Source of the DNA: Himantopus leucocephalus | Taxonomy: Eukaryota; Chordata; Aves; Charadriiformes; Recurvirostridae | DNA length: 64,000 nt | Assembly: GCA_003993805.1 (NCBI GenBank) | Contig: RSEF01000002.1 | Coordinates: forward strand, 96,899,063 to 96,963,062 | Reading direction: 5' to 3' | Shown: one piece after another, positions 48,041 through 60,330 of the stretch | Layout of the letters: each line of letters starts with the position of its first letter | Numbering within the stretch: position 1 is the first letter of the stretch | Program-made: the position numbers and the translations under genes | Notes under the pieces: generated by a model | What the model saw: the letters and a program-made list of their open reading frames with translations, nothing else | Database searches by the model: none | Told to the model about the DNA's origin: nothing

Positions 48041-50495
48041 TGCTGCACTTAGTCATTTAATAAAAAAAAGTGGAAGAAAGCTCTTTCTGACAGGCTGCTA
48101 GGACTTCCATTTCCAAAACTCTATTACCTTGTATAATAGTATTCAAAAGAATTGAATGCAGGAAATTGTCTATTACTTTTTATTAGTAGAAGCTGTTATG
48201 TAGGATACAGCCTACTGCACTGTTTTTTCTTTGTTCCTTTAATTAACAAAAGCATGAAATCCTTCTATTGGCAAGGACTTGTTCCAAAGCTTCTGTTACC
48301 TTCTGTTTTTACTGAAAAGGTGGTTTTTTTCTTTTCTTTTCTCCGAATGTCTTTTTCTTTTTTTATACTAAAAAAGTAATTTTTTTTCAAGTCACTGTAA
48401 TCTAAAGTCTATCAGTCACCTTAATGGGCTAGGAGAGGGTAGAATGCAGATACATTTCCATAGTCGCGGAACCTTTTTTATAAGAAAGTTTCACATTTGA
48501 GGAATAAGGGAGAGTCAGATTGTAACCATGTATAGTCTAGTGCCAGTCTTCTGACCGTTTCGCTTGCCAGCTGAAATTTGCTTTTTTTACTTAATTTATT
48601 ATGATAGAAAAAAAGATAAATTGATACATATCGATTTGATAGATGCACAGTGCAAAGAAACATTTTTTTTTTTCAGGCCATATCCTTGATTCTATAAGAT
48701 TGTCTGTGACAGCATAGGACAGGACTTTGTAAATATCATCAATCTGACCATCCTACACAATTCTCTTAAATTTTACCAGGGGTAAAAGTAGTAGACCTAA
48801 TTCCAATGAGGTAGAGTTTCACTGACTTCTACATTCATATATATAATATAGCAGAAAGCTGATATAAAGTGTAGAACAATAAGGTACCTTTGGAGAGAAT
48901 ATATGTCATTGATTTTAATGATTAATTACATATATAATTCAAGTTCACTGCCATTAGGTTCATAAAGGCCTTAGTAACTTTATTTAATAATAACTTCTAC
49001 AGCTAAATTGTGATATTGGGTAATGAACGGGATCTTGCCAAGGGCAAACAATGACTACTACAGTGGTCACTGATGCAGTCTTCCCACTATGTTTACCATT
49101 TTAGGGTACATTATGAAGAAGCAGATTGACTCAAATGGCTAACTGCAGATGTTGTCCAAGGACGTGAAACTCCTTAAATAAATTTTATCAACATTTTCTT
49201 TACTAATGTAATGATTTGTTCTCTTCTTTTGCATTTACCAGTAGCAAATAGACCTGAAGAGATCTGAGGTCTTTGGTAGTCTTGAGAGTTGTTGGCTTTA
49301 TGTCTTCTCATGCTAAGAAAGAGATTTCTCCCATTCCAGATGGCATTATTATTCCAGGCATGTGGTAAGCTTTTTCTGATGATTTCTGAAAAGGAGGGTG
49401 AAGTAATAAACTGCTATGTTGGGAATGAACTAGCAACAACTGTAAGCACTGAATAATTGTAATCCCCCCTTTCACAACAATCAGGTGTGTTTTATAATTT
49501 TTCAAATTCATATTTGAAACATGCTATCTTTTTTAGGGTTTCTACAATGCCTACCAGCATTCTTCTGCTCTTGCAGTGGACTTAGGCCATAGCAGGCTGG
49601 AATTGTGACCAGGATCAGACGACCCGTGTTAGACACACAGCACCTGAATGAACACAGATGGCTGGTCCTAACAAGGACCTAACATGTAAACTAGTTATCT
49701 AAACTCCCTATCTAGCCAATGAAGAGATAAGAACTCAAAGGGTGAAGGATGCTTAAAGCTAGATGTTGGGCTACCTGGGACAATGGCACATGGAGTATTA
49801 CTGCCCCTGTGATTTGTGTGCTTGAGCCAAAATTGCATATTAAGTTATACAGCCCATCTTTTCCTTCCTGACAGTGGCCCCACCTCCTCAGGTAGGATGA
49901 AAGGTGGACCAGTCTTAAGCCTTAATATTCCAGAGGCAACGGTCTTTTCCAGGAAGGTGAGACCTATGGATTTCAACTTCTGCAGGCTGCAGGAGTGTCT
50001 AGCACTTTGGTTCCTTAGCTTTTAGCTGAGTGAGCTGTCTGGTAGGCTGTTACTGGAAAAGAAGGGTGCTTCACCATGTCTGTGACTGTGCTTTTGTGCA
50101 CTGGGCTGGGCTGAGTTCGTCATTGTCCAAGTGTATTAGGAAAGGTCTATATGTGTATGATGGAACAGAGAAACTTACATGTGTCTTCAGCCATCTCTCA
50201 GTCCCATCACAGATTAAGATGTGTGTTAAGTTAGAGAAGGGTAATGCATTTGCATGATTACCTCAGTGCTCAGGAAACTCTGTCATCCAAAATAGAGATA
50301 TGAGTTGATTGTAGGCACCCCTGGACATAGTGCTGGAGAGCAGAAATTTGCCAGAGTTTCACTGAGTCTTCATCTCAGTTCAGGTGGAACTCATATAATC
50401 TGCATCTTAAAGCATAGTTTTAACCTAAAAAATGCACGTGTCAAATTCCATGAGTCAGAACTAGACCTTTTCCTAGAATATCTGCCACATTCAAC
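48041..50495. other. Non-coding region up to the second scaffold gap
   Basis: AT-rich unique sequence with T-runs at about 48379-48388 and 48663-48674. No gene, RNA or transposon was recognised. Confidence 0.5.
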
Positions 50496-50595
50496 NNNNN
50501 NNNNNNNNNNNNNNNNNNNNNNNNNNNNNNNNNNNNNNNNNNNNNNNNNNNNNNNNNNNNNNNNNNNNNNNNNNNNNNNNNNNNNNNNNNNNNNN
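50496..50595. other. Assembly gap of 100 N
   Basis: Exactly 100 N, a filler for a gap of unknown length. The sequence on the two sides is not obviously continuous or repetitive. Confidence 0.99.
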
Positions 50596-52419
50596 CAAAC
50601 ATGTCTTTAGTGGGCATCCATGAATGTTCAGTTTATAATGGAAAAAATTGTTTTCCTAGAATTTCAAAAAACCCCAATACATTTGGCACATGATTTAAAA
50701 AAAAAAAAAGAAATGAGGATGTACTTGTTGGTCCTGATTCTCCTGACAGTGTAGTAGAACCAAGGAATACAGAGGTTATCTGCTCTGCTGGAAGCTCCTC
50801 TCTGTTCTCCTGGTGTGCTACTGTGCTTTCCACTGTGCACATCTCTGCCTAGCTCTAAGAATTTTAGCCCCATTTTCCAGTCCCGCTTGGTTTACCCTTT
50901 CCTCCCTGGGGTCAGCTCTTGATTTACTGCTTTTAGCCTGATGTTTTTGTTCTCCTGCAATTTCTTGACTCCCCAGACTCTGTTCCATTTGAATTACAGC
51001 GATATTCTTTCCTGAAATCTGAAGGTTACAGAGTCCTGTCCTAGCTGGAGACTGTTTCAAGGTCTAGCCAGAAATGACAGCATTTTTTTTTTTAATAGGG
51101 ATTACTTTTCCATGCCTAGTTATCAGTATGTTTTGAAAATAGTTGAAGTAGTTCATATAACTTTAAAAGACTAAACATATTGTAAGAAACCCTATTTTTT
51201 TCTAAGAAAACTTTATTTTGTATTCTAGATCTTAGTAGGTCTGAAGCATTTCCATAGCTCTGATTAAATGCATCTGGTGGAACAAAATACACAGAAATTT
51301 GGATAATTAACAGTTAGCTTGGTATCTTTGTAGCCTTTTTTTTTTTCATTACAACAGAAAACTGTGCCAAAATAGCAAAAACCTGACTGTTACTAATGCA
51401 AGCTGAGCAACAAATCTCACCTTATAGCTTGTTTAGAAGTCTTAGCATTCTTGTATCTTTCAGTGCAGGATGATGCCCAGTCTTTTGGGTGTAATGGTAT
51501 GTACAAAATGCATCAACCTTTTCTCAAAATTTGAATTTTGGAAATAGTTTTGCAAAGTGTTAGTCTTATGTAAGCAGGGAGCAGGCAAGAGGAGGATGTG
51601 TTCGGGTTTTTTTATATCTTTCACACTGTACATTTAATCTGCATGTAAATTAGGGTAGATTATATTATGTTTTTCGAGGTTATATGGTTCCATTTGTTGG
51701 CCCTCCATTTCACCATTATCTTAACCTAAGTCATGCTTCATTGCACATGCATGTTTGATGAGCAGGCTGTGTGGTCAGAAAGATTTGTCAGAGAAAGCTT
51801 ATAGAGGAATGTTCTTTGTTCTGTGAGCATCTTGTGACATGCTGTTTCTGCTATATAAAGTGTCCATATTAGACCTGTACATGAAAGTACCTATTGGTCT
51901 GCTGTTTAATGTGAACACTGCAATTGATGAGGTTTATGTAAAACCTTGTGCTGTCCATACGTGAATGGACTTATGCGTCTAAAGAGAGACTTACAATGAA
52001 TTTAAGCCCTTGGATCCAAACCTGAGATTGTAAACTGTGGCTCATCTGCTGCATGTTGGTTCCCAGGCAACTTGGCTTCTTTTAGTCATCCAGGATTGTT
52101 CCAGTCTTGATCAATCAGAGCAGTTTAGACCATCTGGAAGCAAGAAAGAAGATGTTCCATCAAAATCTAAATTCTTTAAAAATCTGATTCCTGTAATTGT
52201 TTGGAGACTGTACTGGATAGTGATGGCTGGAATGGGGCTCTTCTGAAAACACAAGGGCAGCTAATAACTTCCTTGGCAATTTGGCTGGAGAAGTGCATAG
52301 TTAGCAAAGCAGTTTCTGAACATGCTCAAGTCATCAGACAGACAGACTGAAAGGCCTTTGCTGCTGATGGGGCTCTCTCTAGAAACAGACAAAGCAAGCA
52401 GTTGTCTAGAGCAGCAACA
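50596..52419. other. Non-coding region, no gene recognised
   Basis: AT-rich unique DNA with an A-run at 50697-50709. No gene or repeat family was recognised. Confidence 0.5.
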
Positions 52420-52640
52420 TGACTGTAACTGGGTGGGCTGCTGTTGCTGCTGCTACAGAAATGGTAAGTACGTGTGGGGCAGCCGCGGGTCCTGGAGGGG
52501 ATCCATACCCATTCAGCTACTACTACATCAGCGCAGAGCGGAGAGGAGCTGTGAGCTCCCCGCTACTCCTCAGTCCTGGTGCCACTCCTCCTCCCTGCAC
52601 TTTGCTTACCCATGGCAAGAGTGTCGTGCTCCCACGGTAG
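52420..52640. other. GC/CpG-richer patch with a consensus splice donor
   Basis: GC content rises visibly, with about eight CpGs in 220 bp, after a GCT-repeat-like stretch at 52437-52455. A strong 5' splice site (AGAAATG|GTAAGTA, GT at 52464) on the + strand sits at its left edge. Two overlapping open frames (52322-52747 and 52419-52640) are low-information and match no family. A lncRNA first exon or promoter patch is possible. Confidence 0.2.
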
Positions 52641-52827
52641 TGTTCAGAAGGCAAAATTCAATTTCACTGGTATTACTGAGAAGTCTGAGCCAGCTCCGAC
52701 TGCCTGAGAGACTTCAAATGAGTATCTCCTACAATGCCGTCTGCTGAGGGGCTGAGCTGGAATCGCTTTTCTCCCTTCCTATTAAAACGGCACCGCTGTG
52801 CGTAGAGTAGTTTGAGCGAGAGAAATT

Positions 52828-52880
52828 TTACAGCCTAGTGGTTACAGTATTCACCTGGGAGGGGAAGATGGAGGATTCAT
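52828..52880 (+). repeat. tRNA-derived SINE-like head (relic)
   Basis: The words AGCCTAGTGGTTACAGTATT and CACCTGGGAGG follow the A-box side of a tRNA-derived SINE (pattern 'agcctagtggttagagcactcacctgggag', seen in old amniote and turtle SINEs). The B-box side is decayed (GGAGGATTC instead of GGTTCAAATC). It is followed 40 bp later by an A-run (52917-52935), as a SINE tail might be. No target-site duplication was identified. Confidence 0.35.
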
Positions 52881-55800
52881 TTGTTGTGTAAAGGACTGTT
52901 TATTAAGTGGCCAAAGAAAAAAAAAAAAAAAAAAAGAAGGAAAGGGGAGATAAAATGAAAGAGATAATAACAAACAGCAAAAGAGCTCACAATGAAAGGA
53001 GAATTTGATTTAGTAAATTCTGTTGAATTGGTTACTTTTTCATAATTTACTGTGGAAAGGCAGCTTTAAAGAGATTTTGACTGTGCATGCAGTCTCTTCC
53101 TGTTTTCCACTATCATCATCAATTTCTTATAAAAACAATTGGTCTTAAATATGCATTCTTCCTTCTCTGAGCTGTTCCAGATGGGAAATGGCATAGTTTA
53201 GAGAGGAACTGGATTAATAATCTTCCTAAATAGAAAAATACCCAGGCATAGAACAACTTTTTGTAAGGTTTCCTCTGAGTTGTTGAAACTGGACAGTTTT
53301 AGAACGTGGTCTTGGGTTCAGGACTTTAGTGGGAAGCTCAGATAAAACACCACTGTGTCTGTGAGTTATTGTTAACATGGGGATAAAGTGTTGTGGTAGC
53401 AACAGAAGTGTCTTGTATTGTTGTCTTTACATCAATATAGGTCCATTTGAAATGTACCTATCTGTACTTAACAAATATCTTGATTATGACATATTAATTT
53501 CCAGTATTTTGAGATTATTTAAATTATTTTAAACAGCATCCAGGTAAATACTTAAAATTTTAAAATCAATTGCAACAAGTATAAAATCTATATTAAGATG
53601 ACTTTGACTCGGTAAGACTAATGCCAGAATGATCAATAAAGGCATGACTAAAGAAGGATATTTATCCTACTCTTTCACATATGGAGAGATCTGCAAGTAC
53701 CACAAAATAAACTGCTTGCCGCTTTATTTGCTGCTGCTGTTAAAGGGAACTGAAACCCTGCATGAAACTGGGTCTGTTCCTTGGCAGTGATCCCAGTTAA
53801 GTAGGCATGTCATTTATCAGTGTGCCAATAACATCATTTCTGTGATATTTTTTCCTCCCAGAGTCTTGCATTGATAAAAGACTTCTTCAGCCAATAATCT
53901 TGCTTAATATTATGTCATAGGAGAAAACTACCTCTGCTTTATTCTCTACTTCTCGCTTTCTACAGTGGGGAATACCAGAACAGATCAGTGAAGAATTAAC
54001 CGTTTTCTTGAGCAAGTTGAACTTGTTTGTTAAAGGATAAGCTACTAAGTACCTATTATATACACTGAAAGCAAAATATAGCTTCTGTTTTGTATAGACT
54101 GTTATGCAATCTCTTAGGAGAAAATAGTCCTCAGCTGTACGTCCTGATTCACAGCCGGACTCAAACTCCTTTAAAAGTAAATGAGATCTTTGTTTCAGCT
54201 TTGACCAGCAGATGGACCTGAGTTTAAAAAGTTAATCTAAGTCCATATTCTTATTTGGTTTCACCATGGTCAATATTCTATTGCTAATTATAATAAAGTA
54301 TAAATGTGAGTATTCTAGGACTTGATTTAGACCTACAGGTTTGGTTTTTTCCCCCCATCTTTTTCTTAGTGAATACAGTAAAGGCATGCTGCTTTTTCTT
54401 ACTCCACTTCTTCACTGAAGCTGCTTAAGAAAATGAGATACAACAAATCCATTTAGGATTATGTTGAAAAAGCATCTCTGCTTTTAATATTAACCAGATT
54501 TTTTACTGCTGAGTTTTGCTGGCAAATCTCTGAAAGTTTCAGCTTGCAACTTATCCGGATCACTTAAATCTACAACACTGGCTTTGCAGTCTTGCAAGAA
54601 CATCTGTTTTGATTTCCAATGCTATCTTTTTTAGTCCTAACTAAAGCACTCTTCCTTAGTGTTTTAGGAGATTTTTTCAGAATCTTAAAGGGCCTTAGTT
54701 TAAATGAAAATCAGGAGGAAGTACCTCAGTGTAATGTTTCTTGGGCTAGTATTTTCACTGAATATATTCAGTGTAAATTGACAAGGAAACAGCTGGATGT
54801 CCTCATCGCAGTTACCTTTCTATGACTGCAGTGAAACCTGGCAATACAGTAACATTGTGCACTACACCTCCTATTGTGCTGTTATTGGGGCGTAGTTTGT
54901 ACACATGTACCTTTAAATTATAAAGAATTAATTAAACTATTAATTAATGAATATTGATGTGTCTAGTAGCATCCTGTTGCTTTTCTTTGATGGTAAATGG
55001 AAGTATTTGGTGGGGGAAGTATTGGACTGAATCTAAATTTTTAAAAATTATTTTATCATTTTCAAAATGAAACACCTGAAACAAGCTGATGTATTGCAAC
55101 CAGATGGTGGCTATCAGGTAGAGAAAGGACTAGTTAGGCATCTGTTCCTTAAATTGATTCATCTTTCTAAACACAAGTGTTAATAATGGTATTGTGTACA
55201 TCTGCCCAATGGAAACCAAAACAGGTATGAATTAACTCTGGTTATCACTAAAATCGGAACAAGTGCTCCAAGGGGGAAAATAGCTCACTAGCTGCTGGCT
55301 TGTGTTCTCACAAGCTTCCTAGCTTAGCAGAAAAAAAAAAAAATTACCTGGTGCTCAATCAGTTCCAAATAACTATTCCTTAAACATGCTATTTTATACT
55401 TCAGATAATTTATATACATTAATTTCTTAGTCCACGTATGTACAGATGTCTTCAGTCCACTGGCTAAACCTTTACTCTCTGATACACACCGCTTGTATCT
55501 TAACACAAATACCATAGTATTGTTGATATTATTGTATCCCAACCTTCTATCAAATTGTCTACTAAAATAAATCCATCACTTTTTCTAGACACACTCCAAC
55601 CTAAAAATAATTATGTCTTTATTCCATAGTTAATACCAGATTGATGTGTTATACCCTAAAAACTCAAAGGTACTTATGGGTAAAAAGCAAGTTAGTGTAT
55701 GCATTGTTTCACTTGTACATTTATTGACAAAACTTCTAATTAAGTAGACCTTTAAGTAGCCTTTGTCCTACTTGCACTACGATCATATTATGACTTTTTT

Positions 55801-55940
55801 TTAGTACAACTTGTGAAAAAAAAGTGCTTTATTTCATTTTCAGTTGCTTTTGTTTATTCTAAATGTTTTCTCCGTTTTTTTTTCTGGGTAGGTTAATTTT
55901 TAAACAAAAATGCCATTTTGGAAACAAAAGTTGAATAAGA
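52881..55940. other. Non-coding region, no gene recognised
   Basis: Starts with an A19 run (52917-52935). The rest is AT-rich unique DNA. A CTCF-like word with two mismatches occurs at 54205-54219. An A-run lies at 55330-55343. No gene or repeat family was recognised. Confidence 0.5.
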
Positions 55941-55966
55941 CACCCCCCCACCCCCCCACCCCCCCC
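55941..55966 (-). repeat. C7-A-C7-A-C8 tract (minus-strand G-quadruplex / i-motif)
   Basis: Three C runs of 7, 7 and 8 separated by single A, preceded by CA. On the minus strand this is G8TG7TG7, which can fold into a very stable G-quadruplex; the + strand could form an i-motif. Such tracts are often miscounted by short reads. Confidence 0.85.
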
Positions 55967-56285
55967 AAAGTATAGAAAGAAACCTTTTTGGCACACTCAG
56001 AAATTAACACGTTAAAAACTTTGGCATGAAATAAAATGAAATTTTAAAAAAATCTCCTTTTTCTACTTTTCACAGTAAGAATGTGCCAAATTTTCCTAAA
56101 GCTTGTGAAAATCTTTGTTCCTGAGAATTCTTTTATATGGAAAAATATATGTATATATTTTTTAATATTTTCCCAGCTTTTATTCCAAGAGTACATGGGA
56201 AATATAAATATTTTTCAGTTAGTGTCAGATACTACAAAAGATATTGGGAGTTCATGATTGTGTAAATTATTGTAATAAATATTAA
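55967..56285. other. AT-rich spacer, nothing recognised
   Basis: Short AT-rich stretch with ATATGTATATATTT-type sequence at about 56145-56160. No gene or repeat family was recognised. Confidence 0.6.
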
Positions 56286-56378
56286 CCCTTCCTTGACCCT
56301 GCTCTGGCAGGGGGGTTGGACTAGGTGATCTCCAGAGGTCCCTTCCAACCCTGACCATTCTGTGATTCTGTGATTCTT
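56286..56378 (+). repeat. CR1 LINE 3'-terminal fragment
   Basis: A clear sense CR1 tail. CTCTGGCAGGGGGGTTGGAC is followed by TAGGTGATCTCCAGAGGTCC, then CTTCCAACCCTGACCATTC and two ATTCTGTG octamers ending at about 56376. Well preserved, only about 90 bp long. Confidence 0.95.
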
Positions 56379-57099
56379 TAATGTAAAGCATTTGTGTAGC
56401 AATTTGAGAGTTTTCAAATATACTCATAAGCTGTTATTACCTACTGACCTATTTGAAAAGATAGTCATTATTTGTGACAACATGTATTTGCTATTTCTTA
56501 CTCATAATGCACATAGTTTTGTTCATTTAAGTCACAAGATACCATTGTTCACTTTTCAGCTTCTAGTCAGGAAAAAAACCCAAACAGATTAATGAAATGC
56601 AAATTAGGAATAATTTTTTTTTTTAGTTGAATCTATGAAATTTTCAGAATGTGCATGAAAACTTGTTGAACTCATGAATGGTTACAAAAAAACCAGCTCT
56701 CTTTGAATTGCATGAATTTGGCATTTTTATCATTCCAGTATTTTCCAAAGAGTCCTTGTGCTGGTTTACCAGCTCGTGATAATTATGTGGATGTCATAAT
56801 GCACCTTATGAATCTTTGTTAATATCAGGTGGGAAAAAATGTGTTGAAAGGTTATTTATGTAAATCAGTGACCAATCCCTAATTCTGTCCACTTCCGTTA
56901 GCTTTTAATTGTGCCCTGCTGCTCGTGTATTAAAATCTTTCACATTATGTCTCTTTTATTGAGGTTAGTGTTTATTTATATGACTAACTGCAAGGGTGGA
57001 TGGGTAAAATGAAAAAGAAAGGTGGGATCGTGTTTTCCTCTTCTGTCTCGTTCTCTTTCTCTCTCTCTCACTCTCCCCCTCTTTTCTAAACAAGCTAAG
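56379..57099. other. Non-coding region with CT-rich tract
   Basis: AT-rich unique DNA ending in a (CT)n-rich stretch at 57036-57087. No gene was recognised. Confidence 0.5.
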
Positions 57100-57570
57100 A
57101 GTTTTTATAATTCATCACCTGGCTGACAGATGAGTTCTGCTGGAGAATATTAGAAAATGTCTCAAATCTCATATATATGCTAATGGTATGCTGAGACTGG
57201 TTGGTGGTATGCCGGAGTTTTTAATCTGTCTCGACCAGTGTGGAAAGTGGAGGAGACAAGTCATTGCACTCGACAATTTATGATCAAACAACTGAATTGT
57301 AAAGGAAGAAGGACATGCAGAAAAGGAGAGTAATTTTCTGATTTAACAGCGTTGTTACTACAAATAAAGAAATCTTGATTTTGACTGCACTCGACATTAA
57401 ATGAGTTTCCTGTGCCCTGCTCTGAATTTTTCATTTTCAGATTTGTATAAAGCACCCTGCTTAGATACAAGTGACAGATAAGGAGACGATTGCATATGGA
57501 AATCAAATGTGTATAATAAAGCCATCTTCTGTTTATTAAATAAACACATGTAGATGACTTCCGTGGAGAA
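57100..57570. promoter_or_regulatory. Possible conserved non-coding block (weak)
   Basis: Repeat-free, with words such as TCATCACCTGGCTGACAGAT, CATATATATGCTAATGGTAT and TTTAATCTGTCTCGACC, and ATTAAA/TTAAC words on both strands. It directly follows the CT tract. The enhancer reading rests on texture only. Confidence 0.25.
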
Positions 57571-58959
57571 TGCACTGATAATTCTTCATTGTGTTCTAGT
57601 TTTTTTGCAAGTCACAAAGAATCTTATTTAACAACCATGAATGACTAGATGCAAGCTTTTCTGTTTATTACCTTATAACAAACCAGGCAGTCTAATATAT
57701 GGCATTTATAAACATTTTATTTTGATTCTTTAGTCCAAGTTTTAGCTGTAACAGTACAATATGTTAGTGTTCATGTTATTAGAGTTCTGGAAGCTGCATC
57801 GGTGCATTAGTATTTTCTGAATATTATGTTTTCGTGATAGAAATGGTAAAGATTAGCCAGATAATATGTACATTATTGTAAAATGAGACTCCAGGAGAAG
57901 TGAAGTATAACATAGAGCACTTTGGTCTTCAGATAAAAAATTATAACATTATATAACCATAACTAAGAAAAGACCGTGGAGTCTGCAGTCAGCTTGGCAA
58001 TGATTTCTGATTCAGTGATTTAGGAGTCTTAGTTTCAGATGTAAAAAACACTTGAAGTTCATCAAGGGATGTATTTCCCGTTCTATTTCTCACTGTAGAT
58101 TTTTTGCAGATATGGCCTTCATATAAATTAATATAATATACTGCAGTGTTGGGTAACATCATGAATACAGGTTGTTTTTTCCTCAAAGGGTTTTTATATT
58201 GCAACTGAAGTGCTTGTAGGCATTTTGAAGTAAAGCAAAAGACACTTTTTCACCTTCTGCCTCTGGAGAGTTACATTCAAATTTAGATTTTCGTTCACAT
58301 TTTTATTTTAAGAATAAAAAGAGGTGAAGGGGAAGTCAGTAATGTCCAGACACTAATGAACGATATTTAGTGAAAATTATTGGCCATGTCAGAGGAGGTC
58401 TGCAGTCAGTAGCTCACTCTGGCTGGGCTGAGAGGGCTCTTATATTAAGTCCTCCCCTGTATTTATCAATATCAGCAGCTGCCTTAGGAAGGTTTTAGAC
58501 TGTCAGCATTTTTTTCTCAAATTATCAGCAGCATCACCCTGTACTTTTGCTCTTGCTTGAACTCTGCTTTGATGTTTTACTTTTGAAAAAGAAAAAAAAT
58601 CCCACCAAACCAACACCCCAAAAGCAGAGCATGCCCACCTCCTGCCAGGCATTTACTGTTGAATGAGAAGGGAGTTGCGTTCAGACTTCCAAAGCACCAG
58701 GCGGCTTCTCTGCCTGGGGTAACTGTAATGCGAGCTTTGGCATAAGTACGTCAGAAAATCCACATGGATTTCTTACTATGATTGGAAGTGATTGCTGTGC
58801 ATGGAAGTGCACAACCAGTTCAAACAAGACTAGATAAGCTGTGTTGCAAAGCCATATGGCTTAGTTTAAACAGCACAAAGAGGAAGTCTTTGATCATGGC
58901 CTTTGATCATAGTTAACCCTAAATGAAGTGGTGGGCTAATGTAGGTAAGAAGGTGTCAG
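57571..58959. other. Non-coding region, no gene recognised
   Basis: AT-rich unique sequence. The word CTTTGATCATGG/CTTTGATCATAG occurs twice within about 30 bp (58887-58915). No gene or repeat family was recognised. Confidence 0.5.
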
Positions 58960-60330
58960 AATCAAAGCAACTAGAGGCTGGTAGTAGTCTAGTAAAAGAA
59001 GGATTTTGGAGAGGACCCTGGTATGCAGATGGTTTGTTTGATTTTAAACCTAGGGTAAGGAAGAAAAAATGTAGCAACTTGGGCACCAGTGGAGAAGACC
59101 GAAATATGGCAGAAACTATGAAGATGACTGGATGCAGAAGCTGTAAGGTGTATGTTATCCTTCAGTGAGTTTCTGACAGAATTTACATATGCATGAAGGG
59201 TCATCTCATAATGTTCAAGGGAAAAAAAAAAAGGCGTGAGAGCCAGAAATGCGGCTAGAAATGAGGGTAGAATACAGAAATGCGATTGAGGATGACAGAC
59301 GAGATGAAAGAAAAGAGCATGCATATAACTGGAGTTGCAGATGGGTTGATTGGCAGATCCCCAGATGAAAAGGAGACCTCTAGAAGTATATGAAAATGAT
59401 GACAAGGCAGAGGAAAATACCAGTATGTGAAGGAAATCTTTGGAAGGAGTTTGCTCTGTGGAAGGAGTGATGAGGTGCAACAGCTAGAGACAGAATATTG
59501 AGCAGCAAGAAAGAACAGATTGAGTTAATGGTAACAGCAGGGGCTAGCAGCTGAAGAATAAGAGAACAGTTAGGTGGAAAGCAAAAAGGAAGCAAGAAGG
59601 GCAGAGTTTCACAGGAACTTCAGGTTGCTCTGAAAGATGACCTTTTTTTGATAAGAAATATAAAGAGACTGGCCATCAGAGTGGATCTAGAAAACAGTTT
59701 ATTGCGAAATCTGTCCAAGCATAATGCTGTGAGGGGCTGGCATGAGTGGGAAAGTCATTCTGAAGGGGCTGAGGAAGAATCTTTTCACTGTCATTCTGCC
59801 ATTTGACTGTAAGAATAAGAATCCTTGCTTGAGTGGCTCAAAGAGGGTTGTGCTAGATGGGGGAAGATGTTCAAAGACCTTTCTTGGAATTCTTCTATTT
59901 CCTAGACCTAGAAGGCACATATTTGGGAAGGTAACGAGTATCATCAGGACTGGTGAAAGCGCCAATGTAAAGCTTGAGATGTTTTCCTGCTTAAATACCT
60001 GGCGAAGTAGCCTTCTTGGATTTTTGCTAATCTGACTCATAAAAGAATGGACAGTAAAGAGGAAGCAAATACTATGAAGATAATAGCAAAATGGGTAGTT
60101 AAAAATAGGAGTGCTTAATTTGGATAGCGAGATTCAACTGGAAACTGCCTCAATAATTCATAGGAACTGCACAACAAAGCGGAGGAAGTCAAACAAAGAA
60201 TCAGATGTGAAACAACATTATCAGAAAAGCAAAATGGAATAGCTTTTATCGCTAGAAAAGAGATGTGGAAGGAGCTTAACTATTCAGGAACTGGTCTGGT
60301 ACATTTTGTCACGTAATAGCCTCTAAAGAA
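58960..60330 (+). other. Purine-rich strand-asymmetric block
   Basis: The + strand is strongly purine-rich; three sampled 60-bp lines (59221, 59281, 59461) have about 80, 70 and 75 percent A+G. There is no tandem unit. The pyrimidine-rich complement produces a 163-codon open frame on the minus strand (58989-59480) that is Ser/Phe/Leu-rich and unlike any family. It may be an old repeat I cannot name, or a region prone to triplex (H-DNA) structure. Confidence 0.5.

Noticed and set aside
52322..52747. 141-codon open frame
   Set aside because: GC-richer patch with fewer stops. The second overlapping frame in the same place is equally open, and neither resembles a protein family.
54205..54219. 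CCAGCAGATGGACCT as a CTCF site
   Set aside because: Two mismatches at core positions compared with the perfect site at 61382.
58989..59480. 163-codon open frame on the minus strand, the longest in the window
   Set aside because: It lies in the purine-rich block, whose complement has few stop codons. The product is Ser/Phe/Leu-rich low-information sequence with no family resemblance.
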